From positions 1 through 64,000 of the forward strand of contig NZ_DF970134.1 in assembly GCF_000953855.2 (NCBI RefSeq): 64,000 bases of DNA, read 5' to 3'. Each line of letters begins with the position of its first letter. The stretch's first letter is position 1. Below are positions 39,848 through 49,226 of this stretch, one piece after another. The DNA comes from Mizugakiibacter sediminis. GTDB taxonomy: Bacteria; Pseudomonadota; Gammaproteobacteria; Xanthomonadales; Rhodanobacteraceae. Position numbers and translations under genes: made by a program. The notes under the pieces are model-generated. The model did no database searches. It was not told the origin of the DNA and saw nothing but the letters and a program-made list of their open reading frames with translations.

Positions 39848-39880
39848 TCCTCGCGCCTCGCGCAACGGCCGCTTGAGACG

Positions 39881-39912
39881 ACAAACCCGCCGCGAGGCGG
39901 GTTTGTCTTTTT
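39881..39912 (+). terminator. Rho-independent terminator of the desaturase gene
   Basis: ACAAACCCGCC, loop GCGA, GGCGGGTTTGT: a perfect 11-bp stem followed by CTTTTT, 33 bases after the stop codon. Confidence 0.92.
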
Positions 39913-39928
39913 CTGCGGGCGGGCCGGT

Positions 39929-40825
39929 TCAGCCGTGCGGGGCGCCGCGCCCGTGCGCCGCGGCGATCGCTTCCTCCACCGCGGCGGCGAATCCGGCGGG
40001 ATCCTGCATGGGCGCGAAATGGCTGACGTCCTTGAGCACGACCGCGCGCGCATGCGGAATGGTCGCGGCGATGAACTCCGAATGCGACCGCTTGATGCTT
40101 TCGTCGTGGTCGGCGATGGCCACCATCGTCGGCACGCGGATGGCCGCAAGCTGCGCGGCGGTGTAGTCCGGCTGCGGCATGGCGTCGTAGGCGGCCCGAA
40201 AGCGGGCATAGCCGTCCGGCGTCGGCGAGAGGCGCCGGTATTCGGATTTCGAGCGCTGCAGGGCGAGCCGCACCGCCGCGAGATCGCGGGGATGCGGCTC
40301 GATGCCTTCCGCGTTGGTGTTGGCGCCCTGGATGAACAGGCCGCTCAGCAGCTCCGGATGGTGGATCGCGATGTCGAGGCCGATGATGCCGCCGTCGCTG
40401 GTGCCGACGAGATAGACGGGCTGCGCATGCAGAAATCGCAGCAGGGCCACGTAGTCGCTTGCGAAGAGCGGATACGAGAGCGGTTGCGCGCCCAGCGAAC
40501 TGCGCCCGAAACCGCGGGTATCGGCCACGATGACGGTGTGATCCCTGGCCAGGCGCGGGACCACCCCGCCCCAATCGTCCGCGCTGCCGAGGCCGTTGTG
40601 GATGAGCAGGATCGCGGGGCCGTGGCCGAACACGGCGTAATACATGCGGATGCCGTCGATCGCGGCCCGTCCCGAACGCAGCGGTGCGGGGAGTTGCGCG
40701 ACGGGCGGCAGGGTTTCCCAGCGCGGCGCGCCGGCCGTCGCCGCGCCGGCGGGGCGGATGAACAGCAGCAACGCGGCAGCGAAAAAGAGGCCCTGCATCG
40801 ACCGGGAAGCAATGCGACCGGACAT
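39929..40825 (-). CDS. Exported alpha/beta hydrolase
   Basis: A 298-residue alpha/beta-fold hydrolase with an N-terminal signal segment (about 10-28, ending AGA). The oxyanion region LLIHNGLGSADDWGG is near 75, the nucleophile in LVGTSDGGIIGL near 141, the acid in IADHDESIK near 238 and the His in LKDVSHFAPM near 265. It resembles small-molecule hydrolases with an Asp after the nucleophile; substrate unknown. To the eye its codons are somewhat less GC-rich than neighbours, and it stands alone between the desaturase and the L33/L28 genes, so it may be a later arrival. Confidence 0.88.
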   Translation of the reverse strand: MSGRIASRSMQGLFFAAALLLFIRPAGAATAGAPRWETLPPVAQLPAPLRSGRAAIDGIRMYYAVFGHGPAILLIHNGLGSADDWGGVVPRLARDHTVIVADTRGFGRSSLGAQPLSYPLFASDYVALLRFLHAQPVYLVGTSDGGIIGLDIAIHHPELLSGLFIQGANTNAEGIEPHPRDLAAVRLALQRSKSEYRRLSPTPDGYARFRAAYDAMPQPDYTAAQLAAIRVPTMVAIADHDESIKRSHSEFIAATIPHARAVVLKDVSHFAPMQDPAGFAAAVEEAIAAAHGRGAPHG

Positions 40826-40936
40826 GGCGATTCCTCAGCGTGGAGGCGCAGCCATGCTCCGAGCATCCCCGCGCACCGGCAATCCCCCGAAGGTCACGCG
40901 GCGGCGCATGGCAAGGACACCGCACCGGCGGGCGCG

Positions 40937-40970
40937 CAAAAACGAAACCCCGCCTTGCGGCAGGGTTTCG
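40937..40970 (-). terminator. Rho-independent terminator of rpmB-rpmG
   Basis: On the minus strand: CGAAACCC ... GGGTTTCG with inner GCC/GGC pairs, then TTTTTG. It lies about 90 bases after the rpmG stop. Confidence 0.88.
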
Positions 40971-41060
40971 ACGGAAAGGCGACAGGATGGCGATCCGTGC
41001 CGGCAGGGCCGGGCGCAGCGCGTGGCGATCCAGGGGCGCCGGACCCCGGCTCGCGCCGGG

Positions 41061-41225
41061 TCACTTGATCTTGCCTTCCTTGTAGATCACGTGCTTGCGG
41101 ACGACGGGGTCGTACTTCTTGACCTCCATCTTGTCCGGCGTGTTCTTCTTGTTCTTGTCGGTGGTGTAGAAGTGGCCGGTGCCGGCCGAGGAGATCAGGC
41201 GGATCTTGTCGCGCTTGGAAGCCAT
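41061..41225 (-). CDS. rpmG: 50S ribosomal protein L33
   Basis: A 54-residue basic protein: [20 protein letters not shown], then [20 protein letters not shown], ending IYKEGKIK. It is the cysteine-free (zinc-free) L33 type. AGGAGG is located nine bases before the ATG at 41225. It follows rpmB by 13 bases, the standard L28-L33 pair, and is followed by a good terminator. Too short for most gene tracks; the reading is unambiguous. Confidence 0.97.
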   Translation of the reverse strand: MASKRDKIRLISSAGTGHFYTTDKNKKNTPDKMEVKKYDPVVRKHVIYKEGKIK

Positions 41226-41238
41226 GGTTCAGTCCTCC

Positions 41239-41475
41239 TCAGATCTTCTCGCCGCGGGCACGCAGCTCGGCGATCACGGCCTCGATGCCCTTCTTGTCGA
41301 TGGTGCGCAGCGCCTGGTTGGAAACGCGCAGCTTGACCCAGCGGTTCTCGCTGGGCACCCAGAACCGGCGCTCGTGCAGGTTGGGCAGCCAGCGGCGGCG
41401 GGTCTTGTTGTTGGCGTGCGAGACGTTGTTGCCGACCTGCACGCGCTTTCCGGTGACTTGGCAAACTCGGGCCAT
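41239..41475 (-). CDS. rpmB: 50S ribosomal protein L28
   Basis: A 78-residue protein: [20 protein letters not shown] at the start, [20 protein letters not shown] in the middle and ending ELRARGEKI. It is the standard L28 of gammaproteobacteria. ATG 41475 is chosen; a longer in-frame start at 41586 adds non-homologous residues. A promoter candidate lies far upstream (41649-41678), giving a leader of about 165 bases that contains a 7-bp hairpin (41537-41553). Confidence 0.97.
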   Translation of the reverse strand: MARVCQVTGKRVQVGNNVSHANNKTRRRWLPNLHERRFWVPSENRWVKLRVSNQALRTIDKKGIEAVIAELRARGEKI

Positions 41476-41536
41476 GATGTGCTCCGAAAGCTCGTAGGAC
41501 CGCCCTTTGGCCAGGACGGCATCGGCCCAGCGGCCG

Positions 41537-41553
41537 GCCCGGTCCGACCGGGC
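41537..41553. other. Hairpin in the rpmB leader
   Basis: GCCCGGT, loop CCG, ACCGGGC: a perfect 7-bp stem in the untranslated leader of rpmB-rpmG, possibly involved in regulation of the ribosomal protein genes. Confidence 0.4.
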
Positions 41554-41648
41554 TGCGCCACGCGGTGCTGGAGTCGATCGCCGCATGCGCCCGGACCGCG
41601 TCCCGGAACGCCCCCGGCAGGCGCCGGGTCGGCGTGAAACAGCTCATC

Positions 41649-41678
41649 ATTATGGCATCGGCCGCGCGCGCGCGGCAA
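41649..41678 (-). promoter_or_regulatory. Sigma70-type promoter candidate for rpmB-rpmG
   Basis: Minus strand: TTGCCG (41678-41673), 18-base spacer, CATAAT (41654-41649), between the divergent rpmB and secB genes. Confidence 0.55.
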
Positions 41679-41759
41679 GCACGGGATGCAGCCTGCGCGC
41701 GGGTATGGGACAATCCCCGCCTTTGTCCGATCCTGTTTATCGAGGGGAGTTCGAGCACC

Positions 41760-42251
41760 ATGGCAGACAACACGCCGGTCCAGCCCAACGGCCAGGCCAC
41801 GCAGGCGCAGCTGGCGCTGCAGAAAATCTACGTCCGGGACGCGTCCTTCGAGGCGCCGAACGCCCCGCGCATCTTCCAGGAGATCGGCGAGAGCCAGCAG
41901 GCGCCGCAGGTGCAGCTGAACCTCAGCCACAAGGCCGACCAGCTCGCCGACGGCGTCTTCGAGGTCGTGCTGACGCTGACCCTGACCTGCACCCTGCAGG
42001 ACCGCACGGTCTACCTCGCCGAGGTGCACCAGGCCGGCATCTTCGGCGTGGCCGGTTTCGCCGACGCCGAGCGCGACGCGATCCTCGGCAGCTACTGCCC
42101 GAACGTGCTGTTCCCGTACGCCCGCCAGATGATCTCCGAACTGGTGGTCAACGGCGGCTTCCCGCCGTTCCTGCTGCAGCCGATCAACTTCGACGCCCTC
42201 TACAGCGAGCAGCTGCGCCGGCGCGCCGAGGCGCCCGCCGCCAACGCCTAG
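41760..42251 (+). CDS. secB: Protein-export chaperone SecB
   Basis: A 163-residue acidic chaperone that holds precursor proteins unfolded and passes them to SecA. It contains the SecB blocks QKIYVRDASFEAPNAP near residue 21, EVVLTLTLTC near 68, EVHQAGIFGV near 87 and the FPYARQMISELVVNGGFPPFLLQPINFDALY segment near 120-150 (read in two parts). GGGGAG is about 12 bases before the ATG at 41760. gpsA begins three bases after its stop, the usual secB-gpsA pair. Confidence 0.97.
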   Translation: MADNTPVQPNGQATQAQLALQKIYVRDASFEAPNAPRIFQEIGESQQAPQVQLNLSHKADQLADGVFEVVLTLTLTCTLQDRTVYLAEVHQAGIFGVAGFADAERDAILGSYCPNVLFPYARQMISELVVNGGFPPFLLQPINFDALYSEQLRRRAEAPAANA

Positions 42252-42254
42252 GCG

Positions 42255-43277
42255 ATGGGCAAGCGACCGACGGTCGCGGTGCTGGGCGCCGGCTCCTGGG
42301 GCACGGCGCTCGCCGCGCTGCTGGCCCGCAACGACGTGCCCACGCGGCTGTGGGGGCGCGACGTCGAGGCGCTGGCGGCGATGGCCGCCACGCGCCGCAA
42401 CGCCCGCTACCTGCCCGACTGCGAGCTGCCGGCGGAACTCGCCTTCGAGCCGGATCTCGACCGGGCGCTGGCCGGCGTCGATCTCGCGCTGATCGTGGTG
42501 CCGAGCCACGCCTTCCACGCACTGCTGGACGAAGTGGCGCCGCGGCTGCCGGCAGGCGCCGGCCTGGCGTGGGCGGTCAAGGGTTTCGAGCCCGGCACCG
42601 GTCGCTTCCTGCACGAACTGGTCGCGGAACGCCTGCCGCGGACGCCGGCGGCGGTGGTCACCGGCCCTTCGTTCGCCAGGGAGGTGGCGCAGGGTCTGCC
42701 GACGGCGGTGACCGTGCACTCGGCCGATCCCGCCTTCGCGCAGTTCGTCGCCGGCCTGCTGCATGCGCCGATGTTCCGCGCCTACACCGGCACCGACGTG
42801 ATCGGCGCCGAGCTGGGCGGCGCGATGAAGAACGTGCTGGCGGTGGCGGTCGGCGTCGCCGACGGCATGCAGCTCGGCCTGAACGCGCGCGCCGGCCTGA
42901 TCACGCGCGGCCTGAACGAGATGCTGCGCCTCGGCGTCGCCATCGGCGCGCGCGCGGAAACGCTGATGGGGCTCGCCGGCCTCGGCGACCTGGTGCTGAC
43001 CTGCACCGGCGACCTCTCGCGCAACCGCCGCCTCGGTCTCGCGCTCGGCCGCGGCGTGCCGCTCGCGCAGGCGCTGGCCGAGATCGGCCAGGTGGTGGAG
43101 AGCGTGGTCACCGCCGACGAGGTGATGCGCCTCGCCGAGCGCCACGGCCTCGACCTGCCGATCGCCGGCGGCGTGCGCGCCGTGCTGCACGACGAGATCA
43201 CCCCGACGGAAGGCCTGCGCGCGCTGCTGGCGCGCGAACCGAAGGCGGAATATCCCGACGCGTGGTTCTGCCGCTGA
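42255..43277 (+). CDS. gpsA: Glycerol-3-phosphate dehydrogenase [NAD(P)+]
   Basis: A 340-residue soluble enzyme making sn-glycerol 3-phosphate for phospholipids. It has the Rossmann motif [16 protein letters not shown] at about residues 8-23, [10 protein letters not shown] near 82, the [11 protein letters not shown] segment near 105, [17 protein letters not shown] near 135, catalytic Lys in [15 protein letters not shown] near 190 and GLGDLVLTC near 240. It starts three bases after secB and so depends on the secB promoter. It supplies the substrate for the PlsB encoded elsewhere in this window. Confidence 0.97.
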   Translation: MGKRPTVAVLGAGSWGTALAALLARNDVPTRLWGRDVEALAAMAATRRNARYLPDCELPAELAFEPDLDRALAGVDLALIVVPSHAFHALLDEVAPRLPAGAGLAWAVKGFEPGTGRFLHELVAERLPRTPAAVVTGPSFAREVAQGLPTAVTVHSADPAFAQFVAGLLHAPMFRAYTGTDVIGAELGGAMKNVLAVAVGVADGMQLGLNARAGLITRGLNEMLRLGVAIGARAETLMGLAGLGDLVLTCTGDLSRNRRLGLALGRGVPLAQALAEIGQVVESVVTADEVMRLAERHGLDLPIAGGVRAVLHDEITPTEGLRALLAREPKAEYPDAWFCR

Positions 43278-43395
43278 GACGCAACCGTGCGGCGAACCTG
43301 CGGCCGGCCTGAACGCGAAGTTTGATCTGGCTTGCGGTTTCGCCCCGGGGCGGTGCTAGGCTATCCGTTTTGGTCATGCCAGCGCGCGAGGGCGG

Positions 43396-46300
43396 ATGCC
43401 GCAGCCGACCCAGCAACCCAAGGACGGGCGACACGAAACCCGCAGCGGTGACGGCGAAGTCCGTCTGCCGACGGCATGGCAGCGACTGCTGGAAGGCCGC
43501 ACGACCGACGCCGCGCCGCACGAGGCGCAGACGCTCGGCTTCTTCCTCGACCTGGCGCAGGACGAAAGCAGCCCGGCCGCGCACGTCGAGGTGGCTCCGG
43601 TATTGCTGCAGGCGCTGCCGGAAGGCCGCATCGGCCGCGCGGTGCCGCTGGACGGGCGCAGGCTCGCGCAGGCCGGACTGAAGCCCGTCGAACAGCGCCT
43701 CGCCGCCAGCGTGCTCGGACTGCCGCAGACGCAGCGCAAGGGCCGCAGCTATGCGCGCCTGACCGGCGCCGTCGCCGACGCGCTGCTGCTCGAGATCCTG
43801 GATGTCGCGCCCTGCTTCCTCGGCGGGGTGGCCGGCCTGCGCCTGGCGCGCGGCCGCGCGCGGCCGCTGCGCTGGCACTGGGAAACCCTGCGCGACGGCC
43901 ATCAGCGCCTGCTGCCGCAGCTCGATCACGGCGCGCGCCTGATCCGCGTCGACGCGCTGTGGTTCCTCGATCCCGAACGCGCCGAACTGGGGCCGCTGGA
44001 CGGCCCCGCCGAAGAAGCCGCGCTGCTGGACGCGCCGCCGCTGGCGCCCGAGCACAGCGAGCCGCTGCGCGCGGCGCTGATCGGTTCCGCGCTGGAAGGC
44101 CGCGTGCCGCCGCCGCGCGTGTTCGCCGCACCGCAACGCGCCGACCTCAAGCCGAAGCCGGTGCTGACGCTGCACGCGCTGACCCGCCATGCGCGGCTCG
44201 CCGCCGGCACGCCGCCGCTGGCGTACGCGCGCCTCGCCTTCGACTACGGCGGCGAGCGCCTGCCCGGCCGCGGCGGCGAAGCGCTGGTGCGCCGCGTGCG
44301 CGACAACAAGCTGGTCGAGATCACGCGGCGGCGCGCGGAGGAACTGGCCGCGATGGAGCGGCTCGAGGCCAAGGGCCTGGCGCCGGCGGTCGACTGCGAG
44401 GGCCTGCCCTGGGATCTCGCCGACACCCTGCCCGAGGACGCCTGGCTGTTTCCCGGCAGAGGCTACGCCGGCGCGCTCGAGGTCAACACGCCCGCGCGCT
44501 GGCTGGCGCTGCGGCCGAAGCTCGAACAGGACGGCTTCAGCCTCGACTACGCCTCGAGTTTCCCGTTCGAGGTGCTGGAAGGCCCGCCGCGCTGGTACGG
44601 CGTCGCCGAGCCGGACGAGGACGGCCACGCCTTCCAGCTGGAGATCGGCATCGAGATCGAGGGCAGGCGCGTCAACATGCTGCCCGCGGTGGCGCAGGCG
44701 CTGGCCGAGCACCAGATTGCGCTGACGCCGACCGCCAACGAGCCCGAGGATGCGGTGTGGTACGCGCCGGTCGACGAGCGCCGCCGCGTGCCGGTGCGCC
44801 TCAAGGTGCTGCGCGGCCTGCTGGCGCCGCTGGCCGAATACCTCGAGCGGCCGCGCGAGAAGCTGCACCTGCCGCGCGTGCAGGCAGGGCGCCTGGAAGA
44901 ATTCGCCGAGGCGCTGCCGAAGAGCGGCACGCTGGAGGCGCCGCCCGCGCTCGCCGGTTTCGCGCAGCGCCTGCGCGAGGCCGCCGCGCACGCCTCCGAC
45001 GCGGTGCCGGCCGAGCTGCAGGCCGAGCTGCGGCCGTACCAGCGCGAAGGCCTGCGCTGGCTGAATGCGCTCGCCGAAGCCGGCCTCGGCGGCGTGCTCG
45101 CCGACGACATGGGCCTCGGCAAGACCGTGCAACTGCTCGCGCACCTGCTGGCGCTGAAGGCCGCCGGCGGCTTGAAACGGCCCGCGCTGATCGTCGCGCC
45201 GACCAGCCTGATCCCGAACTGGGAGGGCGAGGCCGCGCGCTTCGCGCCGTCGCTGCGCGTGCTCACCCTGCACGGTCCGGACCGCGCGCAGACGTTCGCG
45301 CGCCTCGGCGAGTGCGACGTGGTGCTGACCAGCTATGCGCTGCTGCCGCGCGACCTTGCCGCGCTGAAGCCGCAGCGTTTCGCGCTGGTGGTGCTGGACG
45401 AGGCGCAGCAGGTGAAGAATCCGCGCACGCAGGCGCGCCGCGCCGTGCTGGCGCTGAAGGCGGAACGCCGCGTCTGCCTGACCGGCACGCCGCTGGAAAA
45501 CCACCTCGGCGAGCTGTGGTCGCAGCTCGACCTCGTCGTGCCGGCGCTGCTCGGCGACGAAGGCACGTTCCGCCGCCACTACCGCCAGCCGATCGAACGC
45601 TACGGCGACGCCGAATGCCAGGCGCGCCTGAACCGCCGCATCGCGCCGTTCATCCTGCGCCGCACCAAGACGCAGGTCGCCACCGAACTGCCGCCGAAGA
45701 CCGAGATCGCGCGCACCGTCACCCTCGAAGGCCGCCAGCGCGAGCTGTACGACAGCCTGCGCCTGACGCTGGCCGAGGAGCTGCGCGAGGTGATCGCGCA
45801 GCGCGGCCTCGAGCAGAGCGGCATCGTCGTGCTGGATGCGCTGCTGAAGCTGCGCCAGGTGTGCTGCGATCCGCGCCTGGTCAAGCTCGAAGCCGCGCGC
45901 GGCGTGCGCGAGTCGGCGAAGATGGAACTGCTGATGGACATGCTGCCGGCGCTGGTCGCCGAAGGCCGGCGCGTGCTGCTGTTCAGCCAGTTCACCGAGA
46001 TGCTGGGGCTGATCGCGCGCGAGCTCGACCGCCGCCACATCCGCTACGTCACCCTCACCGGCGAGACCCGCGATCGCGCCGAACCGGTGCGCCGCTTCCA
46101 GGAAGGCGAGGTGCCGCTGTTCCTGCTGTCGCTGAAGGCCGGCGGCGTCGGCCTCAACCTCACCGCCGCCGACACCGTCATCCACTACGACCCGTGGTGG
46201 AACCCCGCCGCCGAGGCGCAGGCCTCCGACCGCGCGCATCGCATCGGCCAGGACAAGCCGGTGTTCGTCTACCGCCTGATCTGCGCCGGCACCGTCGAGG

Positions 46301-46419
46301 AACGCATCGAAGCGCTCAAGGCCCGCAAAGCCGAACTCGCCGAAGCCGTGCTCGCGGGTGGCGGCACCCGCGACCGGCTGGCCTTCGACGAGGCGGATCT
46401 CGAGGCGTTGTTCGCCTAG
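43396..46419 (+). CDS. SNF2-family ATP-dependent helicase
   Basis: A 1007-residue protein. The C-terminal half is a complete SNF2 motor: PYQREGLRWLNAL near 547, Walker A DDMGLGKTVQLL near 570, the DEAQ box LDEAQQVKN near 665, LTGTPLENHLGELWS near 695 and the second lobe with LLSLKAGGVGLNLTAAD near 910 and DRAHRIGQ near 945. The N-terminal 530 residues are poorly conserved, with a region near 290-470 resembling the bacterial SNF2-associated domain; no SWIM zinc finger was found. It probably remodels protein-DNA or RNA polymerase-DNA complexes (as HepA/RapA). Single gene. Confidence 0.92.
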   Translation: MPQPTQQPKDGRHETRSGDGEVRLPTAWQRLLEGRTTDAAPHEAQTLGFFLDLAQDESSPAAHVEVAPVLLQALPEGRIGRAVPLDGRRLAQAGLKPVEQRLAASVLGLPQTQRKGRSYARLTGAVADALLLEILDVAPCFLGGVAGLRLARGRARPLRWHWETLRDGHQRLLPQLDHGARLIRVDALWFLDPERAELGPLDGPAEEAALLDAPPLAPEHSEPLRAALIGSALEGRVPPPRVFAAPQRADLKPKPVLTLHALTRHARLAAGTPPLAYARLAFDYGGERLPGRGGEALVRRVRDNKLVEITRRRAEELAAMERLEAKGLAPAVDCEGLPWDLADTLPEDAWLFPGRGYAGALEVNTPARWLALRPKLEQDGFSLDYASSFPFEVLEGPPRWYGVAEPDEDGHAFQLEIGIEIEGRRVNMLPAVAQALAEHQIALTPTANEPEDAVWYAPVDERRRVPVRLKVLRGLLAPLAEYLERPREKLHLPRVQAGRLEEFAEALPKSGTLEAPPALAGFAQRLREAAAHASDAVPAELQAELRPYQREGLRWLNALAEAGLGGVLADDMGLGKTVQLLAHLLALKAAGGLKRPALIVAPTSLIPNWEGEAARFAPSLRVLTLHGPDRAQTFARLGECDVVLTSYALLPRDLAALKPQRFALVVLDEAQQVKNPRTQARRAVLALKAERRVCLTGTPLENHLGELWSQLDLVVPALLGDEGTFRRHYRQPIERYGDAECQARLNRRIAPFILRRTKTQVATELPPKTEIARTVTLEGRQRELYDSLRLTLAEELREVIAQRGLEQSGIVVLDALLKLRQVCCDPRLVKLEAARGVRESAKMELLMDMLPALVAEGRRVLLFSQFTEMLGLIARELDRRHIRYVTLTGETRDRAEPVRRFQEGEVPLFLLSLKAGGVGLNLTAADTVIHYDPWWNPAAEAQASDRAHRIGQDKPVFVYRLICAGTVEERIEALKARKAELAEAVLAGGGTRDRLAFDEADLEALFA

Positions 46420-46664
46420 CGTCCGCGGTTTCGCGGCGCGCGGGCGTTGTGGAACGGGCGCGGTTGAACGCCACCGTGCGATCGTCGGATGTCGCATCTC
46501 AGGTGCGAAGCGGTGTCGGGTCTTGAATGATCGTGCGGCAGCGGAAGAGCCGATGCGGGAGCGGCCTGATCGTGCGGGCGGGCTCCCGGTGTCTGCGCCT
46601 CCCTGCGAACGATGGGCGCGCAGTCGTTCCCGTTGCAGCGTCCCGACTATCGCGCCGCCGCTGT

Positions 46665-47027
46665 CTACGGCTCCCGCCGCAGCCCGCTCGCCGCCAGCGC
46701 GTCGAGGTAGGCCTGCCAGTTCTTCGCGTAGCCGCGGCCGAGTGCGTACAGCGTGCCCCAGGCGAAGATGCCGGTGGCGTGGCCGTCGTCGAAGCGCAGC
46801 AGCACGCCGTAGTTGCCGACCGGTTCGATGGCGTCGATGTTGACGTGACGCTTGCCGGCGACCAGCACGCGCTGGCTGGGATGGTGGCCCTGCACTTCCG
46901 CGCTGGGCGAATGCGTGCGCAGGTATTCGCAGGGCAGCTCGAAACGCTCGCCGTTGTCGAAAGCGACCTCGAGGGTGTGCGAGGCGCGGTGCAGGACGAT
47001 GTCGGTGGGGTGCGGCGTGCGCGTCAT
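46665..47027 (-). CDS. DUF971 protein
   Basis: A 120-residue protein matching the DUF971 / gamma-butyrobetaine-hydroxylase N-terminal fold: DIVLHRASHTLEVAFDNGER near residue 9-28, LPCEYLRTHSPSAEVQGH near 31-48 and VGNYGVLLRFDDGHATGIF near 70-88, then W and Y residues usual in the family. Stand-alone versions occur in bacteria with unproven roles, often linked to Fe-S proteins or to hslVU. Here it is the last gene of the hslV-hslU-unknown series, 197 bases below the unknown gene. Confidence 0.88.
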   Translation of the reverse strand: MTRTPHPTDIVLHRASHTLEVAFDNGERFELPCEYLRTHSPSAEVQGHHPSQRVLVAGKRHVNIDAIEPVGNYGVLLRFDDGHATGIFAWGTLYALGRGYAKNWQAYLDALAASGLRREP

Positions 47028-47224
47028 CCGCCTAGTCTAGCGGCGCGCGGATCGAGGCGGCCTGGCCTGCGTCAAGCGGGCGCGCGCATCGCGCAGCGGC
47101 AGGGCGGTAGCCGGCGGGAGGGAAGCCCGCGCTGCTCCGGATCCCGTGGCAGCCCTTCCCGCTTCCGCCCGGGCGGAAGCGGGGCGCACGCGGCGGAGGC
47201 GGTTCGACCGGCGAGGTGGAGCGC

Positions 47225-47839
47225 TCAGTGTGCGCGGCCGATGCCGGAATCGCCCTGCTCCAGCGCCGGCGCCGCGCCGGCGACGTCGAGCAGGGCCTGC
47301 GCGTAAGGCTCGTCGAAGCTGATCGTGGAGACCTCGTCCCAGGCGAAGAACGACGGCTCGCGCAGCCATTCGGCGTCCGGGGTGATCTCCTGCAGGTTGA
47401 AGCCGTCGTCCTCGAAGTTCAGCAGACGGCCGATGTAGCAGACCTCCTGCTCGTCCTCGCTGTCGACGTGCACGCCGATCACCGGCGCCTGCAGGCTGGC
47501 CGCCTCGACCACCTGGCCGACGTCGTCCAGCGGGAAGCCGCGCGGCAGGCGCGGCACGACGCCCTTCAGCGCCAGCGCCTTCTCCATGAAGCGATGGTGC
47601 TTCTCCGGCGCTTCCAGTTCGGTGATGTCGCGGTGGCGCAGGGCGTACAGGCCGTCGAAGCCGATGGAATCGCCGACCACCCACAGCAGCACGAACTCGC
47701 GGCCGATGCCGGCCACGTAGCCGCAGAAGCTGCCGTGCTCGAGCTCGCCGCGCCACAGGCGGACGAGCTGCCGATGCTGCTGCGCCTCGCGCAGGCGCAC
47801 GCGCAGACTGTTGGTCTTGAGCGGAATGACGGTACCCAT
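47225..47839 (-). CDS. Unknown conserved protein downstream of hslU
   Basis: A 204-residue soluble protein that I cannot assign to a named family. It has an N-terminal basic stretch, a region with alternating beta strands (FCGYVAGIGREFVLLWVVGD near 40-58) and an acidic second half (VDSEDEQEVCYIGRLLNFED near 124-143). It is rich in Phe, Trp and Asp and lacks a signal peptide, membrane helix or known catalytic motif. Position 34 bases after hslU on the same strand suggests cotranscription with the HslUV protease. Small beta-barrel or regulator are guesses only. Confidence 0.75.
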   Translation of the reverse strand: MGTVIPLKTNSLRVRLREAQQHRQLVRLWRGELEHGSFCGYVAGIGREFVLLWVVGDSIGFDGLYALRHRDITELEAPEKHHRFMEKALALKGVVPRLPRGFPLDDVGQVVEAASLQAPVIGVHVDSEDEQEVCYIGRLLNFEDDGFNLQEITPDAEWLREPSFFAWDEVSTISFDEPYAQALLDVAGAAPALEQGDSGIGRAH

Positions 47840-47873
47840 AGCAGGACAAGTCTAGCAGGCGGGGCGTTAAGCC

Positions 47874-49208
47874 TCAGAGGATGTAGCGGCTGAGGTCCTC
47901 GTCGCCGATCAATTTTCCCAGCCTTTTGTCGACATATTCGGCGTCGATCAGATATTTTTCGCCGCTTTTGTCTGCCGCTTCGTAGGAGATCGCCTCCAGC
48001 AGCCGCTCCATGACGGTGTGCAGGCGGCGGGCGCCGATGTTCTCGGTGCGTTCGTTGACCTGGTGGGCCACCTCGGCCAGCCGGTCGATGCCGGAATCGG
48101 TGAACTGCAGCGCGACGCCCTCCGTGCCGAGCAGCGCAACATACTGTTTCGTAAGGGCGTTGTTGGGTTCGCGCAGGATGCGTTTGAAGTCGTCGACGCT
48201 GAGCGCGGAGAGCTCGACGCGGATCGGCAGGCGGCCCTGCAGCTCCGGGATCAGGTCCGACGGTTTGGCCAGCGAGAACGCGCCGGAGGCGATGAACAGC
48301 ACGTGGTCGGTGCGGATCGGGCCGTACTTGGTGGAGACGGTCGAGCCTTCGACCAGCGGCAGCAGGTCGCGCTGCACGCCCTCGCGGCTGACCGACGCCC
48401 CGCCCCACTCCGCGCGCTGGCAGATCTTGTCGATCTCGTCGATGAAGACGATGCCGTTCTGCTCGGCGGCGGTCACGGCTTGTTCGCGGATCTCGTCCTC
48501 GTTGAGCAGCTTGGACGCCTCCTCCTCGACCAGCAGCGGCCGCGCCGCGCGCAGGGTCATCTTGCGCTTCTGCGTCTTCGCGCCGGAGAGGTTCTGGAAC
48601 AGCGAGCGCAGTTGCTGGCTCATCTCCTCCATGCCGGGCGGCGTCATGATCTCGATGCCGACGTTCATGGCGAGGTCGAGCTCGATCTCGCGGTCGTCCA
48701 GCGCGCCCTCGCGCAGTTGCTTGCGCAGCTTCTGCCGGGTCTCGCCGCCGTCGGCGGCCGGCGCCGACGGCTGGTCCCAGCCGGCCGCCTGACGGCGCGG
48801 CAGCAGCGCGTCCAGCAGGCGGTCCTCGGCGCGGTCCTCGGCCTGGCTCTTCACACGCGCCTTGGCCTGCTCGCGGGTCAGCTTGTAGGCGACGTCGGCG
48901 AGGTCGCGCACGATCGACTCCACGTCCTTGCCGACATAGCCGACCTCGGTGAACTTGGTCGCCTCGACCTTGACGAACGGCGCGTTGGCCAGCGTCGCCA
49001 GGCGGCGCGCGATCTCGGTCTTGCCGACGCCGGTGGGGCCGATCATCAGGATGTTCTTCGGCGTGACCTCGTCGCGCAGCTCGCGCGGCAGCTGCATGCG
49101 CCGCCAGCGGTTGCGCAGGGCGATGGCGACGGCGCGCTTGGCGTCGTGCTGGCCGACGATGTAGCGGTCGAGCTCGTTGACGATTTCGCGGGGGGTCAGT
49201 TCGGACAT
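47874..49208 (-). CDS. hslU: HslU, ATPase subunit of the HslUV protease
   Basis: A 444-residue AAA+ unfoldase, exactly the family size. Walker [16 protein letters not shown] is near residue 57 and Walker [12 protein letters not shown] near 252. The intermediate domain (about 110-240) contains the substrate-gripping section, the pore loop GYVGKDV is near 89, and the C-terminal tail ends SRYIL, which docks into HslV. It unfolds substrates and feeds them to the HslV chamber, helped by heat shock. It follows hslV after 126 bases that contain palindromic repeats. Confidence 0.97.
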   Translation of the reverse strand: MSELTPREIVNELDRYIVGQHDAKRAVAIALRNRWRRMQLPRELRDEVTPKNILMIGPTGVGKTEIARRLATLANAPFVKVEATKFTEVGYVGKDVESIVRDLADVAYKLTREQAKARVKSQAEDRAEDRLLDALLPRRQAAGWDQPSAPAADGGETRQKLRKQLREGALDDREIELDLAMNVGIEIMTPPGMEEMSQQLRSLFQNLSGAKTQKRKMTLRAARPLLVEEEASKLLNEDEIREQAVTAAEQNGIVFIDEIDKICQRAEWGGASVSREGVQRDLLPLVEGSTVSTKYGPIRTDHVLFIASGAFSLAKPSDLIPELQGRLPIRVELSALSVDDFKRILREPNNALTKQYVALLGTEGVALQFTDSGIDRLAEVAHQVNERTENIGARRLHTVMERLLEAISYEAADKSGEKYLIDAEYVDKRLGKLIGDEDLSRYIL

Positions 49209-49226
49209 GGATTGCCTGCGGACGGG

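Noticed and set aside
46420-46664. Possible gene or RNA in the 245-base gap after the SNF2 gene
   Set aside because: No frame with a ribosome site, no terminator and only a weak 7-bp pairing with a long loop.
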